DNA of 64,000 bases from Glutamicibacter nicotianae (GTDB taxonomy: Bacteria; Actinomycetota; Actinomycetes; Actinomycetales; Micrococcaceae), in the NCBI RefSeq assembly GCF_006539525.1, contig NZ_BJNE01000015.1, forward strand, positions 1 to 64,000. The letters run 5' to 3'. The notes under the pieces were generated by a model. That model did no database searches, had not been told where the DNA came from, and was given only the letters and a program-made list of their open reading frames with translations. Each line of letters opens with the position of its first letter. Within the stretch, counting starts at the first letter, position 1. Shown one piece after another: positions 1-7,937 of the stretch. The translations under genes were made by a program, and so were the position numbers.

Positions 1-1
1 T

Positions 2-187
2 AAGGCTGCTTCCGCATCTGATGCGGCCAAACCAGCTGAGGCGCCAGCAAAGGACCCGGCACCGGCTGCGGCCAAGCCAGCTTCTGCTCCGGCTAAGGCT
101 GCTTCCGCATCTGATGCGGCCAAACCAACTGAGGCGCCAGCAAAGGACACGGCACCGGCGGCGGCCAAGCCTGCTGCTGCACCGAAC
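2..187 (+). repeat. 93-bp in-frame tandem repeat (two units visible)
   Basis: Units 2-94 and 95-187 are near-identical and encode a 31-residue Ala/Pro/Lys-rich unit (begins KAASASDAAKP). The array probably continues to the left of the window. It looks like a disordered linker made by repeat expansion. Confidence 0.85.
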
Positions 188-1096
188 GCTGCACTAGCCA
201 AGGAAGCTGCAGATCCCAAGGGCCCAGCTGATGTGCTGGCACGGGCAGCTGACGCTGCCAAGGCGGCCGATGAGGCCACGCTAGTCAAGGCATCGGCAAA
301 GGATGCCGAGGACGACCGGACCTTTGACTCAGAAGCAACCCAGGATCCAGCGCAATACGAGCAGGAAGTTGTCTCGGAGGAACTCTCGCTTGCCGGGCAG
401 CTGCTCGGAGCCAGAGGTGCGGCAGAGACCGTTTACGATACCGGCCAGGGCGATGACCAGGACACGATTATCAAGTCCCGTCCGGCAGGTCCTGCCATCG
501 CTGGGCCTCCCGCCGAACCAGCTGACGACGAGCACACGATCATCCGCGGCTCCAGTGTTCCGAAATCCAGGCCTTCATCAGGGTTGGATGCCAAGGACGG
601 TACAGAAAGTTCGGTGTCCCTGAATGAATTCATCCTGGCGCGCTCTTGCTCCAAGCGGCACCCCAATCCACCCACCGCGTCGACGTGCAGGCAATGCGGC
701 GAGCGATTGACCGCCCAGGCGCAGCAGGTTCGCAAGCCTGCCATGGGCCGCATGATTGTCAGCGACCACGGCGGTACCCGCGAATACGCCCACGAGCTGA
801 ACCGCTCGGTGGTTCTCGGACGCCAGCCAAGCGCAGGAGCCGTCAAATCCGACAGCGAACCCCGCCTGCTGAAGGTTGAAAGCCCCAGCGGCGACATCTC
901 CCGTTCGCACCTGCACGTGCGTGTGGAGGGATGGCATGTGCAACTGGTGGACCTTGGTGCGACCAATGGCACCGTGCTGCTGCGCGAAGGGCAGCGGCCA
1001 CGGCGCCTGTCCCGCCACCAGGAGATCATGCTGATCAACGGCGACGTCGCTGACTTGGGTGATGGCGTCAGCATCCGCTTCGAGGATCTGCCGTGA
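2..1096 (+). CDS. FHA-domain protein with zinc ribbon, 5'-truncated
   Basis: The frame is open from the left edge, so the true start lies outside the window. Domains seen in order: an Ala/Pro/Lys-rich low-complexity region with a 31-residue tandem repeat (bases 2-187), an acidic linker, a short zinc ribbon (Cys codons at 647, 686 and 695, with a His after the first Cys, in the actinobacterial pattern C-x-x-x-H-x-NP...CxxCG), and a C-terminal FHA domain with VVLGRQP, SRSHLHV and DLGATNGT motifs. FHA domains bind phosphothreonine, so this is probably a substrate or adaptor of the kinase encoded next, whose GTG start overlaps this stop by 4 bases. The function beyond phosphopeptide binding is unknown. 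Confidence 0.85.
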   Translation, partial: KAASASDAAKPAEAPAKDPAPAAAKPASAPAKAASASDAAKPTEAPAKDTAPAAAKPAAAPNAALAKEAADPKGPADVLARAADAAKAADEATLVKASAKDAEDDRTFDSEATQDPAQYEQEVVSEELSLAGQLLGARGAAETVYDTGQGDDQDTIIKSRPAGPAIAGPPAEPADDEHTIIRGSSVPKSRPSSGLDAKDGTESSVSLNEFILARSCSKRHPNPPTASTCRQCGERLTAQAQQVRKPAMGRMIVSDHGGTREYAHELNRSVVLGRQPSAGAVKSDSEPRLLKVESPSGDISRSHLHVRVEGWHVQLVDLGATNGTVLLREGQRPRRLSRHQEIMLINGDVADLGDGVSIRFEDLP

Positions 1097-2643
1097 GTCC
1101 AAAGCGCGCGCCAGCTCCGGCACCGCAAATACCGGGATTCGCGTACGTCAAGCCACTGGGTACCGGCGGATTCTCCGATGTCTATCTTTACGAGCAGCAC
1201 CGGCCCAACCGCAAGGTGGCGGTCAAGGTGCTGCTGGCTGATGTCAGTGATGAGGAAGCCCGCCAACGTTTCGAGGCCGAGGCCAATTTGATGGCCCAGC
1301 TGTCCACCCATCCTTATATCGTCACGATCTACCAAGCGGAGATCACCGATGACGGACGTTCCTATCTGGCCATGGAGTATTGCTCCCGGCCTTCCTTGGA
1401 TGCCCGTTACCGCCGCGGTGTCTTGAGCATCGATGAAACGCTGACCTTGGCCATCCAATTGTGCTCAGCGGTCCATACCGCGCATCTAGCGGGCATCGTG
1501 CATCGAGACATCAAGCCGGGAAACGTGCTGACTACTGACTACAACCGGCCGGCCCTGACCGACTTCGGCATCTCGGGAACCATCGGATCGCACACCGCAG
1601 GGCTGTCGGTGCCATGGTCCGCCCCGGAAGCGTTCAGCGGCGACACGCCTCCGGGCGTGCGCATGGACGTATACTCGCTCGGTGCCACGATCTATACAGT
1701 TCTGGCAGGGCATTCGCCGTTCGTCCGGCCGGGACAGGATAATGCGCAGCCAGTGCTCATTGAGCGGATCTGCAATTCTCCATTGAAACCGTTGGAGCGG
1801 CTTGACGTTCCCGAGTCGCTGAACCAGGCGTTGTCGGTAGCCATGGCGAAGAACCCGGCTTCGCGATTCGGCTCGGCCGCCGAATTCGCCCGCTCCCTGC
1901 AGCGAATCCAGATCGAGTTGGGCTTCTCGGTCACTCCTTTTGAGGTTATCGAAGAACCTGCCGAAGCGGCTGAGGAGGAGGACGGTGAAAGCACTCGCGT
2001 CCGCAATGTCATTTCGATCAGCGACGTGCAGCGTCCGCTGCCTTCTGCACCGATGATTTCCTCCGTTCCCGGGCAACACGCACGGCGGGTACGACCGTCA
2101 GCGCCGATACCGCGGCTGCACATGCCGAAGGAACCTGCGCCGGCTCCGAACCCAGAAGATAACGCGCAAGACGAATCCGGAACGCCATCGGCCAAGCCGG
2201 CAGAGCCGAAGCAACGCCAGAGCCTGCCGAAGGTATTCATCGCGGTGGGCATAGTGCTGTTCATCTTGGTTGGCGGCGCCTTCATTGCAAACATGTTCTT
2301 GCCGGAGCAGGAAGCCGCGCAGCGTACCGGCCCGCCCATTACCGCCACGGACGGTCCCAAGGACGCATTAGTTGGCGGCACCGTCCCCAAGGTGGATAAT
2401 TTCGAGTACTCTACGGTGGGAGAAACGGTAACCTTCCGCTGGTCCAACCCGGAACCGAATAAGGATGACCATTACCGTTGGGCTCCCATTACCGCAACGG
2501 AAACGGGAGAGTTCAAGCAGACGAAGTCTCCCAGCGCGACTACCGACATCGGCGAAGGCGGGCAAACTTGTATCGAGGTCAAGCTCGTGCGCGATGATGG
2601 ACGTATCTCGGATGGAGCACGGTTCTGCACCGGAGCAGGTTAA
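1093..2643 (+). CDS. membrane Ser/Thr protein kinase (PknB-type) with extracytoplasmic domain
   Basis: 516 aa from a GTG that overlaps the upstream stop (GTGA), implying translational coupling. Kinase domain residues about 17-275: glycine loop GTGGFSDV, VAVKVL with catalytic Lys45, HRDIKPGN (Asp139) and DFG (157-159). The segment before APE reads SVPWSAPE rather than the common TPxYMAPE, and the activation loop is short. An acidic and then Pro-rich juxtamembrane linker leads to one membrane helix at about 381-403 and an outside domain of about 110 residues resembling an FN3 fold, with two Cys (QTCIEV, RFCTG) that could form a disulfide. It probably senses something outside and phosphorylates cytoplasmic targets, the flanking FHA proteins being likely partners. 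Confidence 0.93.
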   Translation: MSPKRAPAPAPQIPGFAYVKPLGTGGFSDVYLYEQHRPNRKVAVKVLLADVSDEEARQRFEAEANLMAQLSTHPYIVTIYQAEITDDGRSYLAMEYCSRPSLDARYRRGVLSIDETLTLAIQLCSAVHTAHLAGIVHRDIKPGNVLTTDYNRPALTDFGISGTIGSHTAGLSVPWSAPEAFSGDTPPGVRMDVYSLGATIYTVLAGHSPFVRPGQDNAQPVLIERICNSPLKPLERLDVPESLNQALSVAMAKNPASRFGSAAEFARSLQRIQIELGFSVTPFEVIEEPAEAAEEEDGESTRVRNVISISDVQRPLPSAPMISSVPGQHARRVRPSAPIPRLHMPKEPAPAPNPEDNAQDESGTPSAKPAEPKQRQSLPKVFIAVGIVLFILVGGAFIANMFLPEQEAAQRTGPPITATDGPKDALVGGTVPKVDNFEYSTVGETVTFRWSNPEPNKDDHYRWAPITATETGEFKQTKSPSATTDIGEGGQTCIEVKLVRDDGRISDGARFCTGAG

Positions 2644-2661
2644 GCAAGGTAGGCATAAGCG

Positions 2662-3363
2662 ATGAGTGAAGTAACTATCGAGTACTGCGGGCAGTACTAT
2701 CCTGTCCAGGACGGCACGCCCTTCACCATCGGACGTGAAGGCGACCTCGCAATCGACGACAATCCGTACTTGCACCGGCACTTCCTGACGATTAGCAAGC
2801 ACAGCGGGCTGTGGTGGCTCAACAACGTGGGCAGCCGGCTGACCGCGACCATTGCGGATCGAACCGGCGGCCTGCAAGCCTGGCTGTCGCCGGAGTCGAG
2901 CCTGCCGCTGGTGCTCAATCGGGTGGGCGTGGTGTTCACTGCCGGTCCCACCACCTATGAGCTGTCGATTCATGTCGCGCAGCCGGCATTCCGCCAGGAC
3001 TACCTGGAATACGATGCCTGCGGCGAAACCACCATTGGGCCGGTGCTGCTGACCAGTGCCCAGCGGGCGCTGGTTGTGGTCTTGGCTGAGCCGATGCTGC
3101 GCCGCGAAGGCACCGGGCTGAGCTCGATTCCCACCAGCGCGGCGGCTGCCGCACGGCTGGGGTGGGGAATTACGAAGTTCAATCGCAAACTCGATAACGT
3201 GTGCGACAAATTGGACAAGGCGGGCGTTGCCGGACTGCGCGGGGGACCGGGAAAACTGGCCACCAACCGTCGCGCTCGGCTGGTGGAGCACGCCGTGAGT
3301 TCGCATCTGGTCACCCGTGCCGATTTGGCCATCTTGGATGCCGAAGTACCCGACGAAGACTAG
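2662..3363 (+). CDS. N-terminal FHA-domain protein of unknown function
   Basis: 233 aa. Residues about 1-100 look like an FHA domain (PFTIGREGDL near the N-terminus, then HRHFLTI and NNVGS), although the usual TNGT turn is degenerate. The C-terminal half (about 120-233) has alternating helices and an Arg-rich end resembling a winged-helix or effector-like domain, but I cannot name a family. It follows the kinase by 18 bases with an AAGGTAGG-type ribosome site, so it is probably co-transcribed and reads the kinase's output. It ends convergently with the carboxylase genes. Confidence 0.8.
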   Translation: MSEVTIEYCGQYYPVQDGTPFTIGREGDLAIDDNPYLHRHFLTISKHSGLWWLNNVGSRLTATIADRTGGLQAWLSPESSLPLVLNRVGVVFTAGPTTYELSIHVAQPAFRQDYLEYDACGETTIGPVLLTSAQRALVVVLAEPMLRREGTGLSSIPTSAAAAARLGWGITKFNRKLDNVCDKLDKAGVAGLRGGPGKLATNRRARLVEHAVSSHLVTRADLAILDAEVPDED

Positions 3364-3379
3364 GTTCCCGGCTGGTACG

Positions 3380-3437
3380 CCAAAGGCCAATGGGCTGGAC
3401 GATTCCCTGCGGTATTGTTCAGCACATTGGCCTTTGG
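3380..3437. terminator. inverted repeat between convergent genes
   Basis: Arms CCAAAGGCCAATG (3380-3392) and CATTGGCCTTTGG (3425-3437) are perfect 13-bp complements separated by 32 nt. It lies between two convergent stop codons and could end transcription from both sides. The long loop and absence of a T-run make this uncertain. Confidence 0.45.
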
Positions 3438-3442
3438 AATGC

Positions 3443-3661
3443 TCAGCGGCGTCCGATGGTCCAGCCTAAACGCGGAACGAGTGCGCGGCGCCGGCGAATC
3501 CGATCTACGCGCTTCTTGGGCTCTGCGGCCTGCGGTGCAGGCGCGGGAGCGTTGCCCATGGCAGCGAGCAATGCGGTGACCACCGCCAATTCCTCGTCAC
3601 TCGGGTTTCCCTTGGTGACGCGGATCTGCGGGGCAACAGGCAAGGCGCTGTTCTGGTCCAT
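3443..3661 (-). CDS. accE: acyl-CoA carboxylase epsilon subunit
   Basis: 72 aa, starting at the ATG whose complement is 3659-3661. A GGAG ribosome site lies about 7 nt upstream (complement of ctcct at 3669-3673). Longer readings in this frame run into the carboxylase beta gene and are not plausible. The motif IRVTKGNPSDEELAVVTALL followed by an Ala/Pro linker and a basic Arg-rich C-terminus is characteristic of the small actinobacterial epsilon subunit, which stabilises the alpha-beta carboxylase complex. It lies 52 bases downstream of the beta subunit gene on the same strand. Confidence 0.85.
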   Translation of the reverse strand: MDQNSALPVAPQIRVTKGNPSDEELAVVTALLAAMGNAPAPAPQAAEPKKRVDRIRRRRALVPRLGWTIGRR

Positions 3662-3713
3662 CGGCGTGCTCCTTTGTGGTTCTGGTGGGTACTGGTCGGG
3701 CAGGATCTGCCGC

Positions 3714-5324
3714 TTACAGCGGAATGTTGCCGTGCTTCTTCGGAGGCAGGGTCGCATGCTTCTCGCGCAGCGCGCGCAGACCGCGAACCAGCTGGAAGCG
3801 GGTCTCGCTCGGGGCGATGACCGCATCCACGTAGCCCAGCTCAGCGGCCTGGTAGGGGTTGAGCAGTTCGGCCTCGTAGTTGTCGATGATCTGCTTGCGG
3901 CGGGCCTCGACGTCTCCGCCTTCGGCTTCCACCGCGGCCAGATCGCGGCGGTAGAGGATGTTCACCGCGCCCTGGGCACCCATCACGCCGATCTGCGCGG
4001 TAGGCCAAGCCAGATTCAGGTCTGCGCCCAGCTTCTTCGAGCCCATCACGATGTACGCTCCGCCGTAGGCCTTGCGGGTGATCACGGTCAGCTTCGGCAC
4101 GGTGGCCTCGGCGTAGGCGTAGAGCAGCTTTGCACCGCGGCGGATGATGCCCTGGAACTCCTGGTCCTTGCCCGGCAGGAAGCCCGGCACGTCCACGAAG
4201 GTGAGGATCGGGATGTTGAAGGCGTCGCAGTTGCGCACGAAGCGGGCGGCCTTTTCCGAGGCGGCAATGTCCAAGGTGCCGGCGAACTGCATTGGCTGGT
4301 TGGCGACAATGCCCACGGTGCGGCCTTCGATGCGGGCGTAGCCAATCATCACGTTGGGTGCGTAGAGCGACTGCATCTCGAAGAAGTGCTCATCATCGAC
4401 AACCGACTCGATCACGGTGCGCATGTCATAAGGCTGGTTTGCCGAATCCGGGATGAGCGTATCGAGCTCCAGGTCCTCGGCGGTGATATCCAGTTCTTCA
4501 TCGAATTCGGCAATCAGCGGATCCGAGAGGTTGGAGGACGGGAGGAAGTCCAGCAGTTCCTTGCAGAACTCCACAGCGTCTTCCTCATCGGAGGCAAGGT
4601 AGGTGGCGGTACCGGTATTGGCGTTGTGCTGGCGGGCGCCGCCCAGGGTTTCCATGTCGATTTCCTCGCCGGTCACCGTCTTGATGACGTCCGGGCCGGT
4701 GATGAACATGTGGCTGGTCTTGTCGACCATGATCACGTAGTCGGTCAGCGCGGGGGAGTAGGCGGCGCCGCCGGCCGATGGGCCCATGATCAGCGAGATC
4801 TGCGGGACAACGCCCGAGGCGTGGACATTGTTGCGGAAGATGTCAGCGAACATGGCCAGGGACGCGACGCCCTCCTGGATGCGGGCACCGCCGCCATCGA
4901 GGATGCCGACTACCGGGCAGCCGTTGCGCAGCGCGAATTCCTGGACCTTGACGATTTTCTCGCCGTTGACCTGGGACAGCGAGCCGCCGTAAACGGTGAA
5001 GTCCTGCGAGTAGACGGCCACCAGGCGGCCATCCACGGTGCCGTAGCCGGAGACCAGGCCATCGCCCAATGGCTTCTTCTTCTCCATGCCGAAGGCGGTG
5101 GAGCGGTGGACTGCAAGTGCGTCGAACTCGACGAAGGAGTCTTCGTCCATGAGCATTTCAATGCGTTCGCGGGCAGTGTGCTTGCCGCGGGAGTGCTGCT
5201 TTTCGATCGCCGCTTCGCCGCTTGGCGCTTCAGCGAGCTTCTGGCGGCGGCGGAACTCAGCAAGCTTTCCGGCGGTGGTGGACAGGTCGATTGACTCGGC
5301 TGCCTCAGTTCTGCCCTGCGTCAT
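3714..5324 (-). CDS. accD: acyl-CoA (propionyl/acetyl-CoA) carboxylase carboxyltransferase beta subunit
   Basis: 536 aa, full length for AccD/PccB. Two crotonase-like halves are visible: N-terminal ([28 protein letters not shown]) and C-terminal ([37 protein letters not shown]). The last motif builds the acyl-CoA/carboxybiotin site. It moves CO2 from carboxybiotin to acetyl- or propionyl-CoA for fatty acid or odd-chain metabolism; substrate preference cannot be read here. An AAGGGAG ribosome site precedes the ATG. The biotin-carrying alpha subunit is not in the window, but biotin ligase lies 1.1 kb away on the other strand. Confidence 0.95.
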   Translation of the reverse strand: MTQGRTEAAESIDLSTTAGKLAEFRRRQKLAEAPSGEAAIEKQHSRGKHTARERIEMLMDEDSFVEFDALAVHRSTAFGMEKKKPLGDGLVSGYGTVDGRLVAVYSQDFTVYGGSLSQVNGEKIVKVQEFALRNGCPVVGILDGGGARIQEGVASLAMFADIFRNNVHASGVVPQISLIMGPSAGGAAYSPALTDYVIMVDKTSHMFITGPDVIKTVTGEEIDMETLGGARQHNANTGTATYLASDEEDAVEFCKELLDFLPSSNLSDPLIAEFDEELDITAEDLELDTLIPDSANQPYDMRTVIESVVDDEHFFEMQSLYAPNVMIGYARIEGRTVGIVANQPMQFAGTLDIAASEKAARFVRNCDAFNIPILTFVDVPGFLPGKDQEFQGIIRRGAKLLYAYAEATVPKLTVITRKAYGGAYIVMGSKKLGADLNLAWPTAQIGVMGAQGAVNILYRRDLAAVEAEGGDVEARRKQIIDNYEAELLNPYQAAELGYVDAVIAPSETRFQLVRGLRALREKHATLPPKKHGNIPL

Positions 5325-5354
5325 GCCTTCGACTCCCTTGAGTTGTCTTCAATG

Positions 5355-5434
5355 TGTAGGAATGGCACAAGAAAAATGCCATCCAAGCCAGTCTAGCTGG
5401 GGAAACAGCTCTTTCGGTTGTAGGAATCTTACAA
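5355..5434. promoter_or_regulatory. paired operator-like repeats upstream of accD
   Basis: TGTAGGAATGGCACAA (5355-5370) and TGTAGGAATCTTACAA (5419-5434) share TGTAGGAAT-N3-ACAA and start 64 bp apart. The second is a near-palindrome (TGTA...TACA). An ATGGCA (5362-5367) / TGCCAT (5377-5382) inverted repeat overlaps the first. They sit in the divergent region between accD and the SDR gene and may bind a regulator. No known factor is assigned. Confidence 0.4.
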
Positions 5435-5506
5435 AATGGCCCGATATCTGGTGCGTGGCACGCCAGAATAAGTTACTGATCGGTAGCTTAGTGGCGGATC
5501 ATCGCG

Positions 5507-5512
5507 TAATCT
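5507..5512 (+). promoter_or_regulatory. -10 hexamer TAATCT, predicted leaderless SDR mRNA
   Basis: TAATCT ends 7 nt before the SDR start codon and no Shine-Dalgarno sequence is visible. This is the TAnnnT spacing expected for leaderless actinobacterial transcripts. Confidence 0.5.
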
Positions 5513-5519
5513 GTATCAC

Positions 5520-6377
5520 ATGACTACTGAATCGCGCACTCTTATCGCGCCCGTTCCCGGCAACCTGAAGAACCGTACCATCCTGATGAGCGGGGGCAGC
5601 CGCGGCATCGGCCTGGCCATCGCGTTGGCCGCAGCCCGGCAAGGGGCCAACGTGGTTCTGCTCTCCAAGACCGATACACCTCACCCGACGCTGGAAGGGA
5701 CCATCCATACCGCCGTTGCGCAGATTGAGGAAGCCGGCGGCCAGGGCTTGGCCGTTGTCGGCGATGTCCGCGTGGACGCCGACGTGCAGCGCGCCGTGGA
5801 GGAAGCGGTGGCAAAATTCGGCGGCATCGACATCGTGGTCAACAACGCCTCGGCCATCAACCTGGCCAAGACCGACCAGGTCGATATGAAGCGCTACGAC
5901 CTGATGCAGGACATCAACGTCCGAGGCACCTTCCTGCTGTCCAAGACCGCGCTCCTGTACCTGCGCGCCTCCGAGCATGCCCATATCCTGACCCTCTCCC
6001 CGCCACTGAACCTGGACCCCAAGTGGGCAGGGCAGCATCTGGCCTACACCATGGCCAAGTACGGGATGTCGCTGACCACCCTTGGGCTGGCTGAAGAGCT
6101 GAAGGAAGACAGCATCGGGGTGAACTCGCTCTGGCCTGAAACCCTGATCGACACCGCAGCAATCCGCAACCTGCCAGGCGGGCAGAAAATGGTCCAGGGC
6201 GCACGCGACGCTTCGGTCGTGGCAGACGCGGCCATGGCAATTCTTGCCAGCCCGCCCGCGGGCGTCAGCGGCAATTTCTTCACCGACGGCCAGGTGCTGA
6301 CCTTGGCCGGGGAAACGGATCTGGAGAAGTACACCCTGAACCCGCAGATCCCGCTGGTCCAGGACATCTTCTTGTAA
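5520..6377 (+). CDS. short-chain dehydrogenase/reductase (HSDL2-like)
   Basis: 285 aa. Rossmann cofactor motif SGGSRGIG at residues 24-31, NNASA after the fourth strand, and active-site Tyr/Lys as YTMAK in the stretch after TLSPPL, with Ser in the expected place. The pattern (PPLNLDPKWAGQHLAYTMAKYGMS) matches the SDR group containing HSDL2 and related bacterial oxidoreductases of unknown lipid or acyl substrates, usually using NADP(H). It is divergent from the acyl-CoA carboxylase genes, which hints at fatty acid metabolism, but the substrate is not readable. The start is supported by a -10 hexamer 7 nt upstream. Confidence 0.88.
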   Translation: MTTESRTLIAPVPGNLKNRTILMSGGSRGIGLAIALAAARQGANVVLLSKTDTPHPTLEGTIHTAVAQIEEAGGQGLAVVGDVRVDADVQRAVEEAVAKFGGIDIVVNNASAINLAKTDQVDMKRYDLMQDINVRGTFLLSKTALLYLRASEHAHILTLSPPLNLDPKWAGQHLAYTMAKYGMSLTTLGLAEELKEDSIGVNSLWPETLIDTAAIRNLPGGQKMVQGARDASVVADAAMAILASPPAGVSGNFFTDGQVLTLAGETDLEKYTLNPQIPLVQDIFL

Positions 6378-6422
6378 GCGGTCAAGCGGGGTAAAACAGG
6401 GAATAATGGGCGGCCGGTGCCA

Positions 6423-6428
6423 TAGGGT
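6423..6428 (+). promoter_or_regulatory. -10 hexamer TAGGGT, predicted leaderless birA mRNA
   Basis: TAGGGT ends 7 nt before the ATG at 6436. It favours that start over the in-frame ATG at 6406, which lies upstream of this hexamer. Confidence 0.45.
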
Positions 6429-6435
6429 TGGAGAT

Positions 6436-7302
6436 ATGGAAAACCCGTATGGCACCGACCGCGCTGTTCTCGATCCCCGGATCTTCAATGAGCTCACCGC
6501 CCCGTTGGATTTGGGGCTGGTCAATCTCAAGCCAACCTCCGGTTCTACGAATACCGAGCTGGCGCAACTGGCCAGCACCGGCGAGGCCGGACATCTCAGC
6601 GTGTACTACACCGAGCACCAGCAGGCCGGCAAGGGGCGCTTGGGCCGTGAATGGGTGACCCCGGCAGGATCTTCCCTCACCGTCAGCGTCCTGGCCGTGC
6701 CCGGACCTGGCTTCCCTCCCGAATCCCTCTCCTGGTACACCATGCTGGCGGCGCTGGCCTGGAGCCGGGCGGCCGAGAATACCTGCGGCGTTCCACTGGG
6801 CATCAAATGGCCCAACGACCTCTTGGCTGGCGAGCAGAAAGTCTGCGGCATCCTGGCGCAAATGGTTCCTGCCGGCAACGGCTATGGCGTGGTGGTCGGG
6901 ACCGGAATCAATGTGAACCAGAGCCGGGAGGAACTTCCGGTGGCTACCGCGACATCCCTGCGGCTGGCCGGTGCGAAGAACCTGAACCGCACCGAATTGC
7001 TGGCTGAGTACCTGAAGCAATTTGCGGCTTTGGACCGGGGATTCCGCCAAGTCGGCGGCATGGCGCAGATGCCGTTGCCTGGAAACAACGGGAAATCCTT
7101 GCACCAGCTGGTCAGCGCCAAGCTGGCCACGCTGGGACATGACGTGCGTGTGGAATTCCCTGACGGGTCCACGCTGGTGGGCACTGCCGTAGAGCTGGGC
7201 ACCGATGGCTCGCTGGTGCTGGAACACGGCACCGGGCAGCGTGAACATGTGCTGGCAGGCGACGTGCACCACGTGCGGCGCGCCGACGGAAAGTATGCCT
7301 AA
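6436..7302 (+). CDS. birA: biotin--[acetyl-CoA-carboxylase] ligase
   Basis: 288 aa from ATG 6436; an upstream in-frame ATG at 6406 would add ten residues. Motifs: SGSTNTEL, biotin/ATP loop GKGRLGREW, KWPNDLL, GVVVGTGINVN, and a C-terminal SH3-like domain (VEFPDGSTLVGTAVEL). It attaches biotin to the carrier domain of acyl-CoA and pyruvate carboxylases. There is no N-terminal winged helix, so this is a monofunctional ligase and not an E. coli-type BirA repressor. It follows the SDR gene by about 60 bases and is near accD/accE, its likely client pathway. Confidence 0.93.
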   Translation: MENPYGTDRAVLDPRIFNELTAPLDLGLVNLKPTSGSTNTELAQLASTGEAGHLSVYYTEHQQAGKGRLGREWVTPAGSSLTVSVLAVPGPGFPPESLSWYTMLAALAWSRAAENTCGVPLGIKWPNDLLAGEQKVCGILAQMVPAGNGYGVVVGTGINVNQSREELPVATATSLRLAGAKNLNRTELLAEYLKQFAALDRGFRQVGGMAQMPLPGNNGKSLHQLVSAKLATLGHDVRVEFPDGSTLVGTAVELGTDGSLVLEHGTGQREHVLAGDVHHVRRADGKYA

Positions 7303-7388
7303 CCCGGCTTGGGTATTGGCCCGGGACTAGTATTGGAAGAGACGACCGAAGCACTCAGCCGGGAACAGGAGGGACGAGGAACAACACG

Positions 7389-7937
7389 ATGAAGTTGCCG
7401 CTGCATGAAAGGGAACGAATGATCATCAAAACTCGTGAGCATTCCCGAGTGCTGCGCCAGCCCGTGGGGGCCTTCCTCGTCTTGACCGCACTATGCACGT
7501 TTTCGCTTGGCTATCTTTCCCGGGATGATCTGTCGGACTGGCTGGCTTCCAATGCAAATGTGTGGATGATCGTTGCGGTAGTCCTTTGGGCCGCGCTGGT
7601 GCTCATCTGGAGCGTGATTCCCTGGGCCCGGTGGCTGCGCAGCCGCATCGTGCTGACTACCGAGCGGATCATGTTCCGGCCGACGTATAACGACGGCAAG
7701 CTGCAATCTGTAGGATTATTTACAGTTCGCGACCTGGTCGCGCACAGCAAGGCGAAAAATGCCATGACGCGTGCGGGAACCTTGGATATCGTGCTGAACC
7801 AGGGATACGTGCGGCTCACGCATGTGCCCTCGGTACAGTATTTCCGTTCCCTGGCCATGGAGGCGATGGCGAACCTGCGCAGCAGCCAGAGTATGGCGCA
7901 CACCGAAACGACGAACAGTGAGGGCATGGGGGCATGA
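7389..7937 (+). CDS. bacterial PH-domain membrane protein
   Basis: 182 aa with two membrane helices in the N-terminal half (about 25-47 and 56-80, the second containing VWMIVAVVLWAALVLIW) followed by a bacterial PH-like domain (SRIVLTTERIMFRP... VGLFTVRDLVAHS... GTLDIVLNQGYVRLTHV). Family members are membrane-anchored proteins of mostly unknown role. A good AGGAGG-type site precedes the ATG. Its stop overlaps the adenylate cyclase start (ATGA), and the next gene is a PP2C phosphatase, so the three are probably one signalling operon. Confidence 0.82.
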   Translation: MKLPLHERERMIIKTREHSRVLRQPVGAFLVLTALCTFSLGYLSRDDLSDWLASNANVWMIVAVVLWAALVLIWSVIPWARWLRSRIVLTTERIMFRPTYNDGKLQSVGLFTVRDLVAHSKAKNAMTRAGTLDIVLNQGYVRLTHVPSVQYFRSLAMEAMANLRSSQSMAHTETTNSEGMGA

